Positions 22,183 to 35,719 of a stretch of 64,000 bases of DNA are shown here, in pieces. Numbering within the stretch: position 1 is the first letter of the stretch; every line of letters starts with the position of its first letter. The stretch is from Isoetes taiwanensis (taxonomy: Eukaryota > Streptophyta > Lycopodiopsida > Isoetales > Isoetaceae). The notes under the pieces are model-generated. The model saw nothing but the letters and a program-made list of their open reading frames with translations, had not been told where the DNA came from and did not search any database. The position numbers and the translations under genes were made by a program. Location: positions 18,186,583 through 18,250,582 of the forward strand of contig JAJEKV010000018.1 in assembly GCA_021234155.1 (NCBI GenBank), written 5' to 3'.

Positions 22183-22735
22183 GAAATGAAATTATATTAT
22201 TACGTCTGTGAGACCGCCAGGTCTATAAGACGTTCATCACAACACAAAAGTGTTGCAAATATACAACATTAACAGATAACGATATACCACTGCTTCTTCT
22301 GACAAGAAACAGTGTGCTCATCTCTCACTCCTCAAGATGCCACTACCACCAGGATAAAAAAAACCCCACTTTGGGGGAAAACCTTTGCGTTAGTGTAGCA
22401 CCCGAGAAACTCACCCTTGTCCATCTAGAAAAATGCACCTCTTGAATTGTGCGCTTAAGAGTGGCGAGTGCCTCCATCTTAAAAGCTTCTACAAAGTTCT
22501 GCATTGCTAGTTGAGCTTGACATTCTTCTATTTTCTCCTCTATGACCACCTTCCCGTTCCTCCAGTATGCTTTCTGCCCATTATGTCTTGCCTCTTTCAA
22601 CCTTGCCATATCCAGTTTATGCTTTGCATATTGCTCTCTGGTCAAATCTTCGTTCACCCATATATTAGTACCCCTTAGTGAGGTACGTTTCCTCAAAACA
22701 TCCAAGCGGTGCCCTTTGTTTTGAAATTTGACCAC
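22181..22735 (-). mobile_element. Non-LTR retrotransposon fragment with ORF1-type C-terminal domain
   Basis: A minus-strand frame from 22,735 to 22,343 reads KGHRLDVLRKRTSLRGTNIW, VNEDLTREQYAKHKLDMA and EARHNGQKAYWRNGKVVIEE. This is the DLT...GKxAYxRNGK pattern found in LINE ORF1-type RNA-binding proteins. It is followed by the family-N 3' segment (FSPKVGFFL), the conserved block ending GACGTAAT near 22,205, and a microsatellite tail. No RT lies in this fragment, so it is a short copy or the remains of one inserted next to the larger LINE. Confidence 0.65.
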
Positions 22736-22769
22736 AACATGTCCGGGTTGATCCGATACTCACGCCCAT

Positions 22770-25250
<2,481 letters not shown>

Positions 25251-25280
25251 CCTATGCCTTATTGTGGATGACCAGTTTAT

Positions 25281-26262
25281 TATTAACATTTTTTTTTTTT
25301 TTTTTTTGAAGGTAGGAGTATATTATTATTGTAGATAAAAAATTAACAAAGAATCCCTTCAAGGGGGATGCCCTTAGAGCTAGGTGTGAATGTACTACCG
25401 GAATACCTGCTCTTCTTCCCTGCGTGTGAGTACTATAGGAAAATATCTCCGTCTTCTTCGCAGAGGCAGGTACTATAGGGTGGGTAATTCCGGTTTCCAC
25501 TCATCAAAGGTTTTCAGGGCGTATTAGGTATTTAGTTACCAAGTGTGTGGATCCCACTATCATTCGTGGGGGCTGAGTCTTCTCCATCCATCCATTGGCA
25601 TATGAAGTAGCTGTAGAATCCTTCAACTTTGCCTACTCCATCTAACTTTTTATTGTACGCCCCGCCCATCTTTCTATGGTGGGACAAGGCCATTAGAGCC
25701 ACTTCCATGTTAAAGAGATTCTTGATTTTTGCCACTGAAGTACACTGCCCCCCTAATGCCACATCGCATCTGTGCCTCCACACCACCCAAAGTGCCACAT
25801 TGGTCAAGGAGGGGTAATTATACACTTATCGGTTCTTACGAGCAGCTCGAGGCCATGCGGATGGCCTGACTCTATCCCTAAGATCGGGGTAACCCAGCAC
25901 CAGAACTCGAAAATCTTAGGACAGAAAAGGAGATGTGTGATCGATTCACATGCTTGGCAACCCAATGGGCACATATCATCGGCCACAATCCCTTTTCGGA
26001 GTAAAACCTGTTTTGTATTGAGACCTCCTTGAAGCGCAATCCACCTAAAGAACTGAAGTTTCTTTGAGCAGATAGATTTCCATGAATTAGATAGGAGAAG
26101 CTTAGCGACCGAAGTTGTTACCCCCATCCTAACTTCTGCTGTTAGTGGAGTTTCGTCACCACATAAAGCGTGATAGATACTTGCCACACAGTACCTTTCA
26201 CTCCTGACACACCACCATATTTCCTTAGGGCCCGGAGTCCCCGTGTAGTCTTTCAGGGCAAG
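25281..26262 (-). mobile_element. Second LINE, 3' part with zf-RVT domain and poly(A) tail
   Basis: The minus-strand frame 26,262-25,804 reads SERYCVASIYHALCGDETPL, KKLQFFRWIALQGGLNTKQV and DMCPLGCQACESITHLLFCP. The W...F.W....L.T...L..R......C..C....E...HL...C pattern is the zinc-binding zf-RVT region after RT in plant LINEs. A further frame (25,825-25,535) reads VALWVVWRHRCDVALGG, the usual C-terminal tail. The poly(A) tail is the T-run at 25,290-25,308 on plus. The 5' part is missing: the frame stops where gypsy B begins at about 26,262. Confidence 0.82.
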
Positions 26263-26263
26263 T

Positions 26264-27350
26264 GTGTCACCCTTCGGGACACCAATCCTTTTTGTGAAGA
26301 AAAAGGATGGGAGTTTGAGAATGTGCATAGATTATCATCAATTGAATAAGCAAATGGTAAAGAATAAATATGCCTTGCCCAGGGCAGACGATTTGATGGA
26401 CCATCTGCAAGGAGTAAAGGTCTTCTCCAAAATTGATCTAAGGTCAGGTTATCACCAGATAAGGGTGAAGGAAGAAGATATCCACAAAACTGCTTTCAAA
26501 ACGTATGGTCATTATGAGTTCACGGTAATGCCTTTCGGCTTATCGAATACTTCAACAATGTTCATGAGACTAATGAACGACATCTTCAGAGAATTCTTGG
26601 ATGAGTTCGTCATCGTCTTCTTTGATGACATCCTCATCTACAGCAAGTCAATCGAAGAGCATGTCGTACATTTGAGAAGAGTATTGGAGAAGCTAAGACG
26701 ACATCGCTTATATGGTAAGCTCTCAAAGTGTCACTTTGCAACAGGTAGGGTGGAATACTTGGGGCATGTAGTTACAGCCGAAGGAATCTCAACAGATCCG
26801 GTGAAGATAAAAGCCATAGTGGATTGGCCAGCTCCGAGGAACGTGGGAGAAGTAAGAAGCTTTCTTGACTTGCAGGGTACTATTACAAGTTCGTAAAGGA
26901 CTTTGCGAAGTGGGCGTCCCCTTTGTCGGACCTCACTAAGAATAAGAAGGTGAAAGATTGGATGCAACATTGGCTTGAGAATGTCCAACCCTGAGAAGCT
27001 CAAAGAGGCATTGACCACAGCACCAGTTCTTACCCTTCTAGATCCAAGCAAGGACAGGTTAGTGGCAATGGATGCTAGTAAGCTAGCGACAGGAGGAGTC
27101 CTTATGTAGGAAGGAAGGGTAGTTGCATATGATTCGAAGAAAATGAATGACGCCGAACAGCGCTACCCGATACACGACAAGGAGCTCTTGGCCATAGTGA
27201 GAGCCCTAAGGATCTGGAGGCACTACTTGTTGGGTAGAAAGTTCCAATTGGACACAGACCACCAAAGCCTCCAGTACATCTTTACGCAACCACTCCTAAT
27301 GAGACAAAGGAGGTGGATGTAATTCCTCGAGGAATACGACTTTGAGATAG
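26264..27350 (+). pseudogene. Reverse transcriptase-RNase H of element B
   Basis: The RT frame (26,264-26,876) reads [58 protein letters not shown] and [18 protein letters not shown], so the catalytic FxDD is intact. A frameshift occurs at about 26,870 (SFLDLQG then [11 protein letters not shown]). RNase H continues with LVAMDASKLATGG (about 27,065), YPIHDKELLAIVRALRIW and FQLDTDHQSLQYIF. Stops interrupt at several points (after ENVQP, GGVLM, RRWM and FEIV). The 5' end of RT is cut exactly at the LINE junction. Confidence 0.88.
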
Positions 27351-27364
27351 TCTAAAAACTGGGG

Positions 27365-28925
27365 ATGTTGAATGTGGTTGCGGATGCACTCTCTCGAAGG
27401 CCAGTAGAGACAAAAGTCCATTGCAATGCCGTTGGAAAAAAGATAGAAGAGACGTCGCCATTGGACCGCGATTTCAAAGAAGTATGGGCAAGCTTCTCTA
27501 AGGAGGCAAGAACAGATAAAGAGAGGGAAACCTTCAAGCATTTTAAGAAGGAAGGTAACCTATTGTATCATAAGAACAAATTGTATGTATCAGAATCATC
27601 AGGAGTCAGGAAGTTGATACTCCATGACACACACAATAGCCCAATAGCCGGACATGCAGATTTCATGAAGATCTATTTTAAGATCAGAAGTAGTTACTTC
27701 TGGCCCGGCATGAAGAAGCAGATAGCTAAGTATATTCGAGAGTGCCAGCTATGTCAGCAGACGAAGGCGGAGCAACTTTGAATTCCTGGAGCATTAGAGC
27801 CATTGCTTGTGCCGAATGCAAAATGGGAGGTAATCAGCATGGACTTTATTACAGGGCTCCCGAGAACCATAAGAGGCAAAGATGCCTTGATGGTAGTAGT
27901 GGACAAATTGTCAAAGATGGCACATTTTGTGCCATGTAGGACAACGAACACGGTGTTAGATACCGCCGTATTGTTCACTAAAGAGATTTTTCGACACCAC
28001 GGAATGCCAAGAGAAATAATTTTGGATAGAGATTCAAAGTTCATGAGCGCATTCTGGCAAGACTTATTCAGCATGATTCAGACGAAGCTCTCCATGAGTA
28101 CAGCGTATCATCCTCAGACAGATGGGCAGATGGAGCGCACGAATCGGATCATAGAAGATATGTTGAGGAACTATGTCTGGAACAAGCAATCTAAGTGGGA
28201 TGCTTTCATTCATTTGGTGAAGTTTGCCTATAATCGCACCAAGCAAGAATCCTTTCAGATGTCCCCCTTGATGATCAATTATGGGTATCAATGCTTGACA
28301 CCAGATACGTGGCACAATCCAGTGCCCAAGGTTGAAGTTTCTCAACAGATGCTATCTGATATGCAGCAACTAGTGGAAGAAGTCAGAGGATACCTTCTAG
28401 CAGCAAGGAGTCGGCAGAAGAGTGTAGCCGACAGGCATAGGACCGCAAGAGAGTTCCAAGTCGGGGACAGTGTGTGGCTCAAGATCAAGGTCAAGCAAGC
28501 CAAGCTTCGCGTCGGCAATTGTAAGAAGTTTGCTTCTAGGTGGGCAGGTCCCTTCAAGATTTTAGAACAAGTAGGGAGCCAAGCCTACAAGCTCGACTTA
28601 CCTGCACACCTTAAAGTCCATAAGGTCTTCCATGTGAGCCTGTTGAAAAGGCACAACCCAAACCCAGATGAGGTTTTGAAAACTCCAACGCTGTTGGAGA
28701 TGACAGAGGAACAAGTTGAAATAGTGCCCAAGTTAATCCTCGATAAGGCATTCAAGAAGACCAAAAGGTTTCAATTCCTCCAATATTTGGTTGTGGAAGC
28801 ACTTGCCTATGGAAGACGGAACTTGGGTATTAAAGCAAGATTTAGAGAAACAATACCCGGACTTTATGAAGGAGTTCGACGGCCGAGTCATCTCCGAGCT
28901 GGTCGACACGACTTGCCAGGTGCTT
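27365..28925 (+). pseudogene. Integrase and chromodomain of element B
   Basis: The zinc-binding domain reads LHDTHNSPIAGHADFMK and ECQLCQQTK, giving HHCC. One stop lies at 27,779. The catalytic core is open from 27,803: SMDFITGLPR (first D), ILDRDSKFMSAFW (second D) and STAYHPQTDGQMERTNRIIE (E). The GPY/F-like region reads ASRWAGPFKILEQVGSQAYK and LKVHKVFHVSLLKRHNPN. The chromodomain starts LILDKAFKKTKRFQFLQYLV. A one-base indel near 28,785 shifts the frame; the other frame continues KHLPMEDGTWVLKQDLEKQY then PDFMKEFDG to a stop at about 28,926. Chromodomains direct chromovirus insertion to modified histones. Confidence 0.88.
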
Positions 28926-28929
28926 AACT

Positions 28930-29500
28930 AAGTCGTATGTCTTAATATAGCTTTAGTAAGACATATGCATTCGGGTTAGTAGAGTGCATATGCCAAAGTC
29001 TTGGAAGTGTAGGCGATAATGAGATACACTCTAAACGCATTCTCTAGGCCAACACGCACCAAGAGTGCGCATGACTAGGAGGGTCATGTGACAGGAAGAG
29101 AAGCATGGTGGGCGATGATGAGACCATCATTTGGATGATCTCTATGCCACGATGCAGGGCACGTGCACCTGACCATAGGGGGGTCATGTTGAGGTATGAG
29201 TGATCATGCACGATGATGGGATCGTGAGACGTTCCCTAGCTTAAACCCTCAGAGGCATGAGGCACTGCGGGTGTACCCGATCAAGGGATCGTGTACAAGG
29301 TAGCACCTGATCATGGGCGATGATAGGATCATCTTAAATGGTCCTTAAGCTCAAATCCTTATGGGGCCATGATCGAGTGCAAGGTAGTAGGGTAACCTTG
29401 AGCTAGTAGTTCGGCTCAAGGAGGTACTTAGGGAGGTGGTCCCCTAAAACCACAAACTTATTAACTAAACTAACGTAATGTGCTATTTGTGCAGGCTAGT
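28930..29500 (+). repeat. 3' end and LTR-like DNA of element B (probable)
   Basis: This is non-coding DNA after the chromodomain. GGGTCATG follows purine tracts twice, at ~29,083 and ~29,183. GATGATGAGACCATCATxTGGATG-like palindromic segments recur (GGCGATGATGAGACCATC, CACGATGATGGGATCGTGAG, GGGCGATGATAGGATCATC). No second LTR exists in the window, so the limits are uncertain. Confidence 0.4.
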
Positions 29501-29690
29501 GAAAGGAAGGAAGGAAGGAAGGAAGGTACTTTTATCGTCCACGGAGACCAATCGGTCTATGGGACCCAATACAAAAAGCGCAAGCGGTTTTCATCGCCCG
29601 GATTAAAAACCCCGCTCGAGAAGGGTTTTCGAGGGAAAACCGTGGCGTGAATCGGCCTGGCGACAAACCGGCCTAACATATAAAATGCAA
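29500..29690 (-). mobile_element. 3' end of family-N non-LTR element with (GGAA)n tail
   Basis: The minus strand shows TTTTCCCTCGAAAACCCTTC, GGGGTTTTTAATC, GGGTCCCATAGACC, GATTGGTCTCCGTGG and ACGATAAAAG, then a CCTT/TTCC repeat (29,500-29,526). This matches the element at 14,012-14,235 block by block, but with a different tail repeat. Confidence 0.7.
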
Positions 29691-30605
29691 GAACACCCAA
29701 ATATATACGGTCATGTCTTGCGCACCGTAGTGCCTAATCAACAGCACCCGGCGGGGGCAAAGGTGACCCTCGTAGGTCGGTCCCTCTCGAATGTATGCGA
29801 CCCTGTGGCACGTCGCGGCGGTGTGTTCATCGAACAAATGTAAGGGCAAGTCCGGCCGCATTACTAATGGGCGATTCCGCCCGGATCGAGCGACGAACGG
29901 GCAACTCACGGAAAGTGTGAGACTCATCATCAATGGCACCCATTTGGCGACCGAGAAGTCCGGGTTCTGGCGGGGCTCCCAATCCACTGCCCGGGTCGAT
30001 CTCGATGCGAAGATGGTGGGCACTGCGCTAATGGAGGCAATGAGTTTTTTTTTTGGCAGCCGGGAACACGGTGGCGGCCCCCGCTAACGGGGTTGATGCT
30101 CCTTGTAATGGGCCGCTTTTGACATGCTCTAGAGCCGGGGTCCCAGAGCTTGCCAAAGGAAACAAGCGTCTAGATACTCCCCGGTACATCACGCGATCCA
30201 CGTGTCCACCGCACGCATCTATGCTCACGCTGACGTTCCATCCGGGCGTAACCATCGCGATCTCTCTTACCCTCCAACAGGCCCCCTAAGCGGCTGCGGA
30301 CCCATTGCCACGTTGTAAGCCCGGTGCGAGCCGAAAGCATCACCCATAGTAACCACTTTCTGAAAATAGACGATGTGTCTAGTAGGGGCTGTTGAAGCGG
30401 CAAGAATCCAGTTTCTGCGGCAGTGGGAATCGATAGGGGGATGAAGGCTTCACCCCAAGTGCCCGTGCCAAAATGCCGCTCGCTCCAAGTCATTCAGTGT
30501 CGCCAAAGAGGCGGCCGGGCCCCAAACCTCGACCCGTCTGAAGGACGGACTTCGACTAGTGCCCTAGCGGATGTGACTGATGGCCCCAATCATAGAGCTC
30601 TGCCT
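29690..30605. other. GC-rich DNA, possibly body of the family-N element; no gene identified
   Basis: Moderately long frames exist on both strands (for example minus 30,023-29,673 and 30,493-30,170), but none shows a domain I recognise. It directly abuts the family-N 3' end, so it may be that element's upstream part. It ends where LTR family C begins. Confidence 0.35.
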
Positions 30606-31200
30606 GGTGACTGTTGATGTTCTTCTTATTATGATCATGTTATATGGATATGTGATATTGGTTGATCATGTTTGCTCCTCTTGTATTGGGAAGGGGGGTA
30701 GAGACCTAGTAGCCATTACTTAGTAATGCTCCTAGTTTAGACCCTTTAGTTCCTATTATTATGCGGCCTGTGCATAGGAACCCACCGGGCTATGGGAGCT
30801 ATGATATGACTCAGCACTACATAACGGGGCTAGACGCGATCGTTGGATCGGGGAGATGCAATCAGGAGCAATCTCGATGGGTGATGCCATGAGATTGCAT
30901 ATCCGGAAGGCTAGAGTCGTACCAGCGCCCGATCTAGCCCATCTGCAAAGTATGCCACAGGAGGGGTGGATGGAGTGGTCAACCCTAGCCATTGTCTATA
31001 GCCAGCCCGCCGTTGTTATGATTCGGTCTGCTCTATCTTGTGGCCTAGTCGTCAATCTACCTTCCCATGAGTCTGAACCTTGGGTAGGAGCTCTCATGTT
31101 TTACGCCATGTGTTTATCTCTGTTGTATCTATGGATGGATGGATGTGCTACCCTTCGAGGTAGTTCGATGTATTGTTATTGCTAGTTCTGACGTTGTTTA
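30606..31200 (+). repeat. LTR family C, copy a (plus sense, truncated)
   Basis: The reverse complement matches the DNA flanking element D (39.9-40.08 kb and 49.96-50.6 kb) and the fragment at 51.93-52.14 kb. Shared landmarks on plus here are GTAGAGACCTAGTAGC, GATGCAATCAGGAGCAATCT, GATGGGTGATGCCATGAGAT, CCGATCTAGCCCATCTGC, AGTATGCCACAGGAGGGG and GGTCAACCCTAGCCATTG. LTR identity rests on copy b, whose far end shows a TG start and polypurine tract. The start side is missing here. Confidence 0.6.
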
Positions 31201-31682
31201 TGCTTCTGTTGTTTAGGAGCCCCTAGGGGAAGGGCGTGCAAGACACCTTCGTGTCCCCTTCCCGCACTAGGGATACCCAGAAAGGGGATAGACCGGAGGG
31301 GGTGCGGCAAATGAAAGAACCAGATGGGAAATTTCCTACGGAGTGTACGGCCAGGTGCCGTATATTTTGTAGGGAGTGTCACATTAATGCCTTATTCGTT
31401 ATGCTCAAATTCCCCAATGCAAGCCTTATCCTTTTGTATGCAAACTATAGATCAATGTAACGTGTAACAGCGGTATATCCCAAGCATGGACGCAACAGAA
31501 AACAACCAAGCACTTAGGCAATTGGCTACACAATGCATATTGTTAGATATAACAAGTCATTCTTCAAGCATCTGTTACAGCAGCACATATTTTTACACGG
31601 ACATATAGTTTGCAACAAAGATGAAATTTCCTCATTGATATCTATAAGAAATGTGGATATATCCAGTCCATAGGAAAGACAA
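31201..31682. other. No gene seen
   Basis: This is a mixed-composition flank of LTR C copy a, followed by AT-rich DNA. No supported frames are present. Confidence 0.35.
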
Positions 31683-31905
31683 ATTCAGTTTATTAAAAGG
31701 AAGGGATATTATGCGCGTGCTTTTGGTTTCTTGAGATATACAGATGCCATATGGGAGTAGCTAACCTTTTGAAGCTCTTTCCTACCTCATTGTGCATCTA
31801 ATTCAATTTATTAAAAGGAAGGGATATTATGCTCATGCATTTGGTTTCTTGAGATATAGAGGTGCCCATATGGGAGTAGTTAACCTTTTGAAGCTCTTTA
31901 TGCAT
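31683..31905. repeat. Tandem duplication, ~117-bp unit, two copies
   Basis: Both copies contain TTTATTAAAAGGAAGGGATA, TTTGGTTTCTTGAGATATA, CATATGGGAGTAG and TAACCTTTTGAAGCTCTTT, with a few differences. The first starts near 31,683 and the second near 31,800. Confidence 0.85.
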
Positions 31906-32998
31906 CTCCCATTGATCTTCAATAATTCTTGTTCTCTTACACTACTGGAATCAAATCCATTTTGATGTGTAATCCTCCAAATATAATTCTCATCCTCATT
32001 TTTCTTCATCCCTTGTGAATCCCCTCTTTCAAACTCAAATCCCCTTTTCTACCTATGATTATCCCATTTCTCCTCACCCCCCAATCCTTAATTGCAATTC
32101 CCCCATTACAGTCCCATTATCCCTACTAAACCTACCACCCATGTTCTTTATTTTTTATTCTAAATCCCTAGTTCTACATTGCAATCCCCCAATACTATAG
32201 AATGCCCAAATAGCAACTCTCATTCCATATAGTCAAAAGGGTTGACATCTAATATAGCAACTTTTAACAACTAAGTTGAGCGAGAGATCACACCAAAAAT
32301 GATGCCCATGTTCTTCTTAAAATGCCTCCTTTTGGAAATGGAAAATTGACGAGCAAAGGATCATTTCTTGAGGAGAAGGGGATTTTTGTTCTATATTAGG
32401 GGTACCGAGGAAGTAACAGGGGAATTGCAATCTAGAACATGGGGATTCTAGTGTGGTGGAGTGTGTGTTAGTGGCTGAGTAGGATATGCATGTGGTCAAG
32501 CACTTCTGGGTGGAAACAAATAGTAGGGATGAGGAGGTTGACAATACCACCTACCACTTTGCTTGTAACCGGCTTGGGTGTCATTGAACCCTCTATGTGG
32601 CAGCTCCTTGTGGAGTGTCTGACGTTCTTCTCTGTCCTTTCTCTTCCTATCTTTGGTATGTGGGTGTCCTTGGTCTTTGAGTGTTGCGTAGATGTACTTG
32701 ACCCGCGTGTCTGATGTTCTTCTCTTGACTGCTTGGTGTCACCTTCTTCTGGTCTTTGTTTGGAGTTAGTGTGTTTTCGATGGTCGCTTTATACTTTCTC
32801 TTCGTCTACCTCAGCAACACAGGCTAGTTGTTTTTGGGTTCATACATGACTCCTTTACCACATCTCATACATGACTCCTCTTACCACGCCAAGTTGGAAT
32901 ATTGCAATTTCTTACGTGGCTTATAAAATATCCAGAAATTACTCCTCACGATACTTTTGGGAAGAAAGACGGTGATCTTTTCGTTTGGAGAAGGAGCG
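31906..32998. other. No gene seen; region upstream of HIR pseudogene
   Basis: AT-rich or pyrimidine-rich DNA without supported coding exons. It includes whatever remains of the HIR promoter. No TATA box could be assigned with confidence. Confidence 0.35.
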
Positions 32999-34731
32999 AT
33001 GCCGAACTTTTGCTGTTGTCTGTGCGTAGATCAGGGAACAGTTGGAATTGTTGAAAGATGGGGCAGATTCACAAAGATCGCTGAGCCCGGTTTCCACTGG
33101 ATCAATCCTTTCTTCGGTGAATGGCTTGCTGGTCTTCTGTCAACTCGCGTACAGTACCTGGATGTCCGTTGTGAGACCAAGACCCGGGTGAGCTCCTATT
33201 TTCCCTCTCTTTTGATCATCTGGGTTCTTGATTTGTCTGTTAAATTTTTTCCATCGTTCAGCCCTATACAATTTGGGGATAGTGCATAAATTAGAAGAGA
33301 TCCAGCTTTAATCTTCAGTCGAAAATGAGAGATGATTTCCCAGGATTTTCTATAATGGGGCCTCTCATGGATTTTTATTGGCTGTCTAATCAATTTGATA
33401 ATTCACCCAGAAAATAGTTTCAAGCATAACAATCTTATCTTATCGCACTACCTTGAGAATTCCTTGCCATAGTTCCGTCTTACAGACTCCTTTAATGTTT
33501 TGAATCTAACTGGGCCTGATTTTAAGGTCTTTGGAGTGTGCAGATATCTGTTGATAGGGTTCTTTAGGTCTGAAAAACAAGATAAATGGTTAAAGAAGAA
33601 AAAGCATGGAAGATATTACATAATTAACGGGAGAAAGAAAGCCACATAGGTAAGTTGACTCCCCACCCCTCTAACGAATATTCCATTTAATTTTTTCATC
33701 ATGGTCGTCTTCTGTAGTAAAGAATGGCTTTAAGTTCAACATAAACAGTCTGAACACATCATCTACGTTAAATATTGAATCATAATATTTTTTTTGTAAC
33801 TGATTGCTGCAGGATAACGTATTTGTTTTTCTGGAGTGTTCCATTCAATATCGTGTTGTGCGAGCAAATGCTGATGATGCTTTTTATGAACTTCAAAGTC
33901 CAAAGGAGCAGATACAAGCTTATGTGTTTGATGGTATGTTTTAGCTATTATTGGAGAATTTTGCTTGGCCCTTTCTAAACTCATTCTACCTGCAGTTGTG
34001 CGCGCATGTGTTCCAAGGTTAACATTAGATGAAGTGTTTGAGCAGAAAAATGAGATTGCCAAATCTGTATTAGAAGAACTTGAAAAGGTACTAATCAACA
34101 TGATTGTACCCTTATTTTCTATGGCGTTTACAATCGATCTTTTGTTTTTAATAATTTGCAAAATGGGTGTACATATGGGTTCAACATAGAGCAGACACTC
34201 ATTGTTGATATTTTGCCTGATGCCTCTGTGTGTACCGCAATGAATGACATTAATGCAGGTAATGACGTTTCCTTGAAGTGTTTAATTAATTAGGAGCCAT
34301 TTGTAATGGACATAATGAAATTTGTTCACTTTATACCTTTGAAAATCTGTTCACTTGATGCATTAAGGATGAGAATGGCAGCAATAGAGAAAGGTGAAGC
34401 GGAGAAAATTCTGCAGGTGAAGAGAGCTGAGGCAGATGCTGAATCTAAATATCTATCAGGCCTTGGTGTTGCTCGTCAGAGACAGGCAATTACAGATGGT
34501 CTTCGAGAGAATATCTTGGCTTTCTCACATAATGTTCCATGAACTTCTTCGAAAGACGTCATGGACTTGGTGATGATGACACAGTATTTTGACACCATAA
34601 AAGAGGTTGGCAACTCATCAAAAAATACAGCCATCTTTATACCCCATGGTCCAGGCCACGTTGCTGATATAGCAGAGCAAATACGTAATGGAGTTGTTCA
34701 AGGAAAAACATTTTCTAATTTGTTAGAATAG
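32999..34731 (+). pseudogene. HIR: Hypersensitive-induced reaction (HIR) band-7/SPFH protein, broken copy
   Basis: Exon 1 (32,999-33,187, donor CGG/GTGAGC) reads MPNFCCCLCVDQGTVGIVER then AEPGFHWINPFFG. Exon 2 (33,813-33,933) reads DNVFVFLECSIQYRV and SPKEQIQAYVFD. Exon 3 (33,996-34,087) reads VRACVPRLTLDEVFEQKNEI. Exon 4 (~34,160-34,258) reads YGFNIEQTLIVDILPDAS. Exon 5 (~34,363 on) reads RMRMAAIEKGEAEKILQVKR, KYLSGLGVARQRQAI, then after a stop [17 protein letters not shown] and [21 protein letters not shown] proteins are membrane-microdomain scaffolds in plant defence; the N-terminal CCC fits lipid anchoring. Breaks: TGA at 34,540 where relatives have Gly (P-G-T), and no clear AG acceptor before exons 4 and 5. 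Either a pseudogene or, less likely, a truncated variant. Confidence 0.85.
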
Positions 34732-34978
34732 AGTGGGGCTCTAAGCTCTGGATGTACATGGTTCAGCTTTCAAGGGAGTAAGAAATATTATGGTTGTATA
34801 GCATTTACTCTTTTTAAGGGACAAGGATTTCATGCAGTCTGTATGGCAGCGAAGTAAAAAGTTGGGCTTTCTAGGAATGTGAATTTCTTGCACTTGTTGC
34901 AATGCACATTTTTGGTTAGCCCAATTGTATTGTGTTTGTATGACCTTATATATTGCTGCAGATGCTTTCTGCCTTGCC

Positions 34979-35046
34979 GTTTTGTGCATCTATTTTAATC
35001 CAGATAATATATGTTTTGTGCATCTATTTTAATCCAGATAATATAT
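34979..35046. repeat. Perfect 34-bp tandem duplication
   Basis: The unit begins GTTTTGTGCATCTATTTTAA and ends TCCAGATAATATAT. The two copies are identical, so the duplication is recent. It lies about 250 bp past the end of the HIR remnant. Confidence 0.95.
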
Positions 35047-35655
35047 GTTGCTACGACCAACTTGACTTGTGAATATATGTGGGAAAAAAGTGACCAACTT
35101 GACTTGTGAATTGACTTGTTGCTGTAGGTTTTCTTGTGTAGGACTCGGTGAAGCGTTTGTGTGTGTGGCATAGGCCATTGTCTCAAGTAACAAGTAACAC
35201 AAACCAATAGAAGGGGTGGTTGCATGTTTTTGGTCTGTTGTACTTTGGTAGGTTTTTGGGGTGTCTCTCATCTATCACTTACATAGGTTTTTCAAACGAT
35301 TCTGCCGCCTTGCAATTTCTCTCAACCTTGTGGATCTTATCATGGATCTTACCTAACTATATATAAGATCGTTCTAAAAAAAAAGTTGAATTATCGACTT
35401 TTTTGGAACGTATTATGGCTAAATCGTGTATTATGGCTTTCTGGCTATTAGATTGCAGCACATGTGGGAGCATATTCCCTCCCCTTAAATCCAGAACGTA
35501 TGAACTGAGTCTTTTGCAAGTCAAACTTGCCCTTGTTGACCCAGCCACGAGGGACATTATTAAGGCAAAGACCATTACATAAAAGAGTATTTTTCAATGC
35601 AATATAGTATAGTAGGAAAAGAACAATGCAATACAATACAGTAGGAAAACAATAA
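35047..35655. other. No gene seen
   Basis: AT-rich DNA downstream of the HIR remnant. Only short frames occur, with no domains. Confidence 0.35.
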
Positions 35656-35661
35656 GTAGAG

Positions 35662-35706
35662 CCTGGGGAATCGAACCCCAGATATCCAATGCCCATGCCT
35701 TACCTG
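35662..35706 (-). other. tRNA-like T-arm (B-box) segment
   Basis: The minus strand reads CTGGGGTTCGATTCCCCAG, a perfect T-stem and loop with a B-box consensus (GGTTCGATTCC), preceded by GGTAAGGCATGGGC. There is no complete cloverleaf upstream, so I read it as a tRNA-derived SINE or tRNA relic and not as a tRNA gene. Confidence 0.5.
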
Positions 35707-35719
35707 TGTTCCACGTTCG

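Larger units (their letters stand above)
26264..29095 (+). mobile_element. Ty3/gypsy chromovirus element B, 5'-truncated
   Basis: Plus-strand RT, RNase H, integrase and chromodomain are present in gypsy order; gag, protease and the 5' LTR are absent because the DNA to the left is the second LINE. The 3' end is probably near 29,085-29,095, where AGGAGGG, a short polypurine tract, is followed within a few bases by TGTGACAGG, a TG start typical of plant gypsy LTRs. Few disabling changes are present, so this copy is younger than element A. Confidence 0.8.

Noticed and set aside
31938-31960. CACTACTGGAATC as the missing left CACTA terminus
   Set aside because: It differs from the 52,702 terminus after nine bases, no GACGTC-type subterminal motifs follow, and it is 20 kb away beyond other insertions.
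35662-35706. A functional tRNA gene
   Set aside because: Only the T-arm is convincing; no acceptor stem, D-arm or anticodon arm of the right spacing could be drawn.
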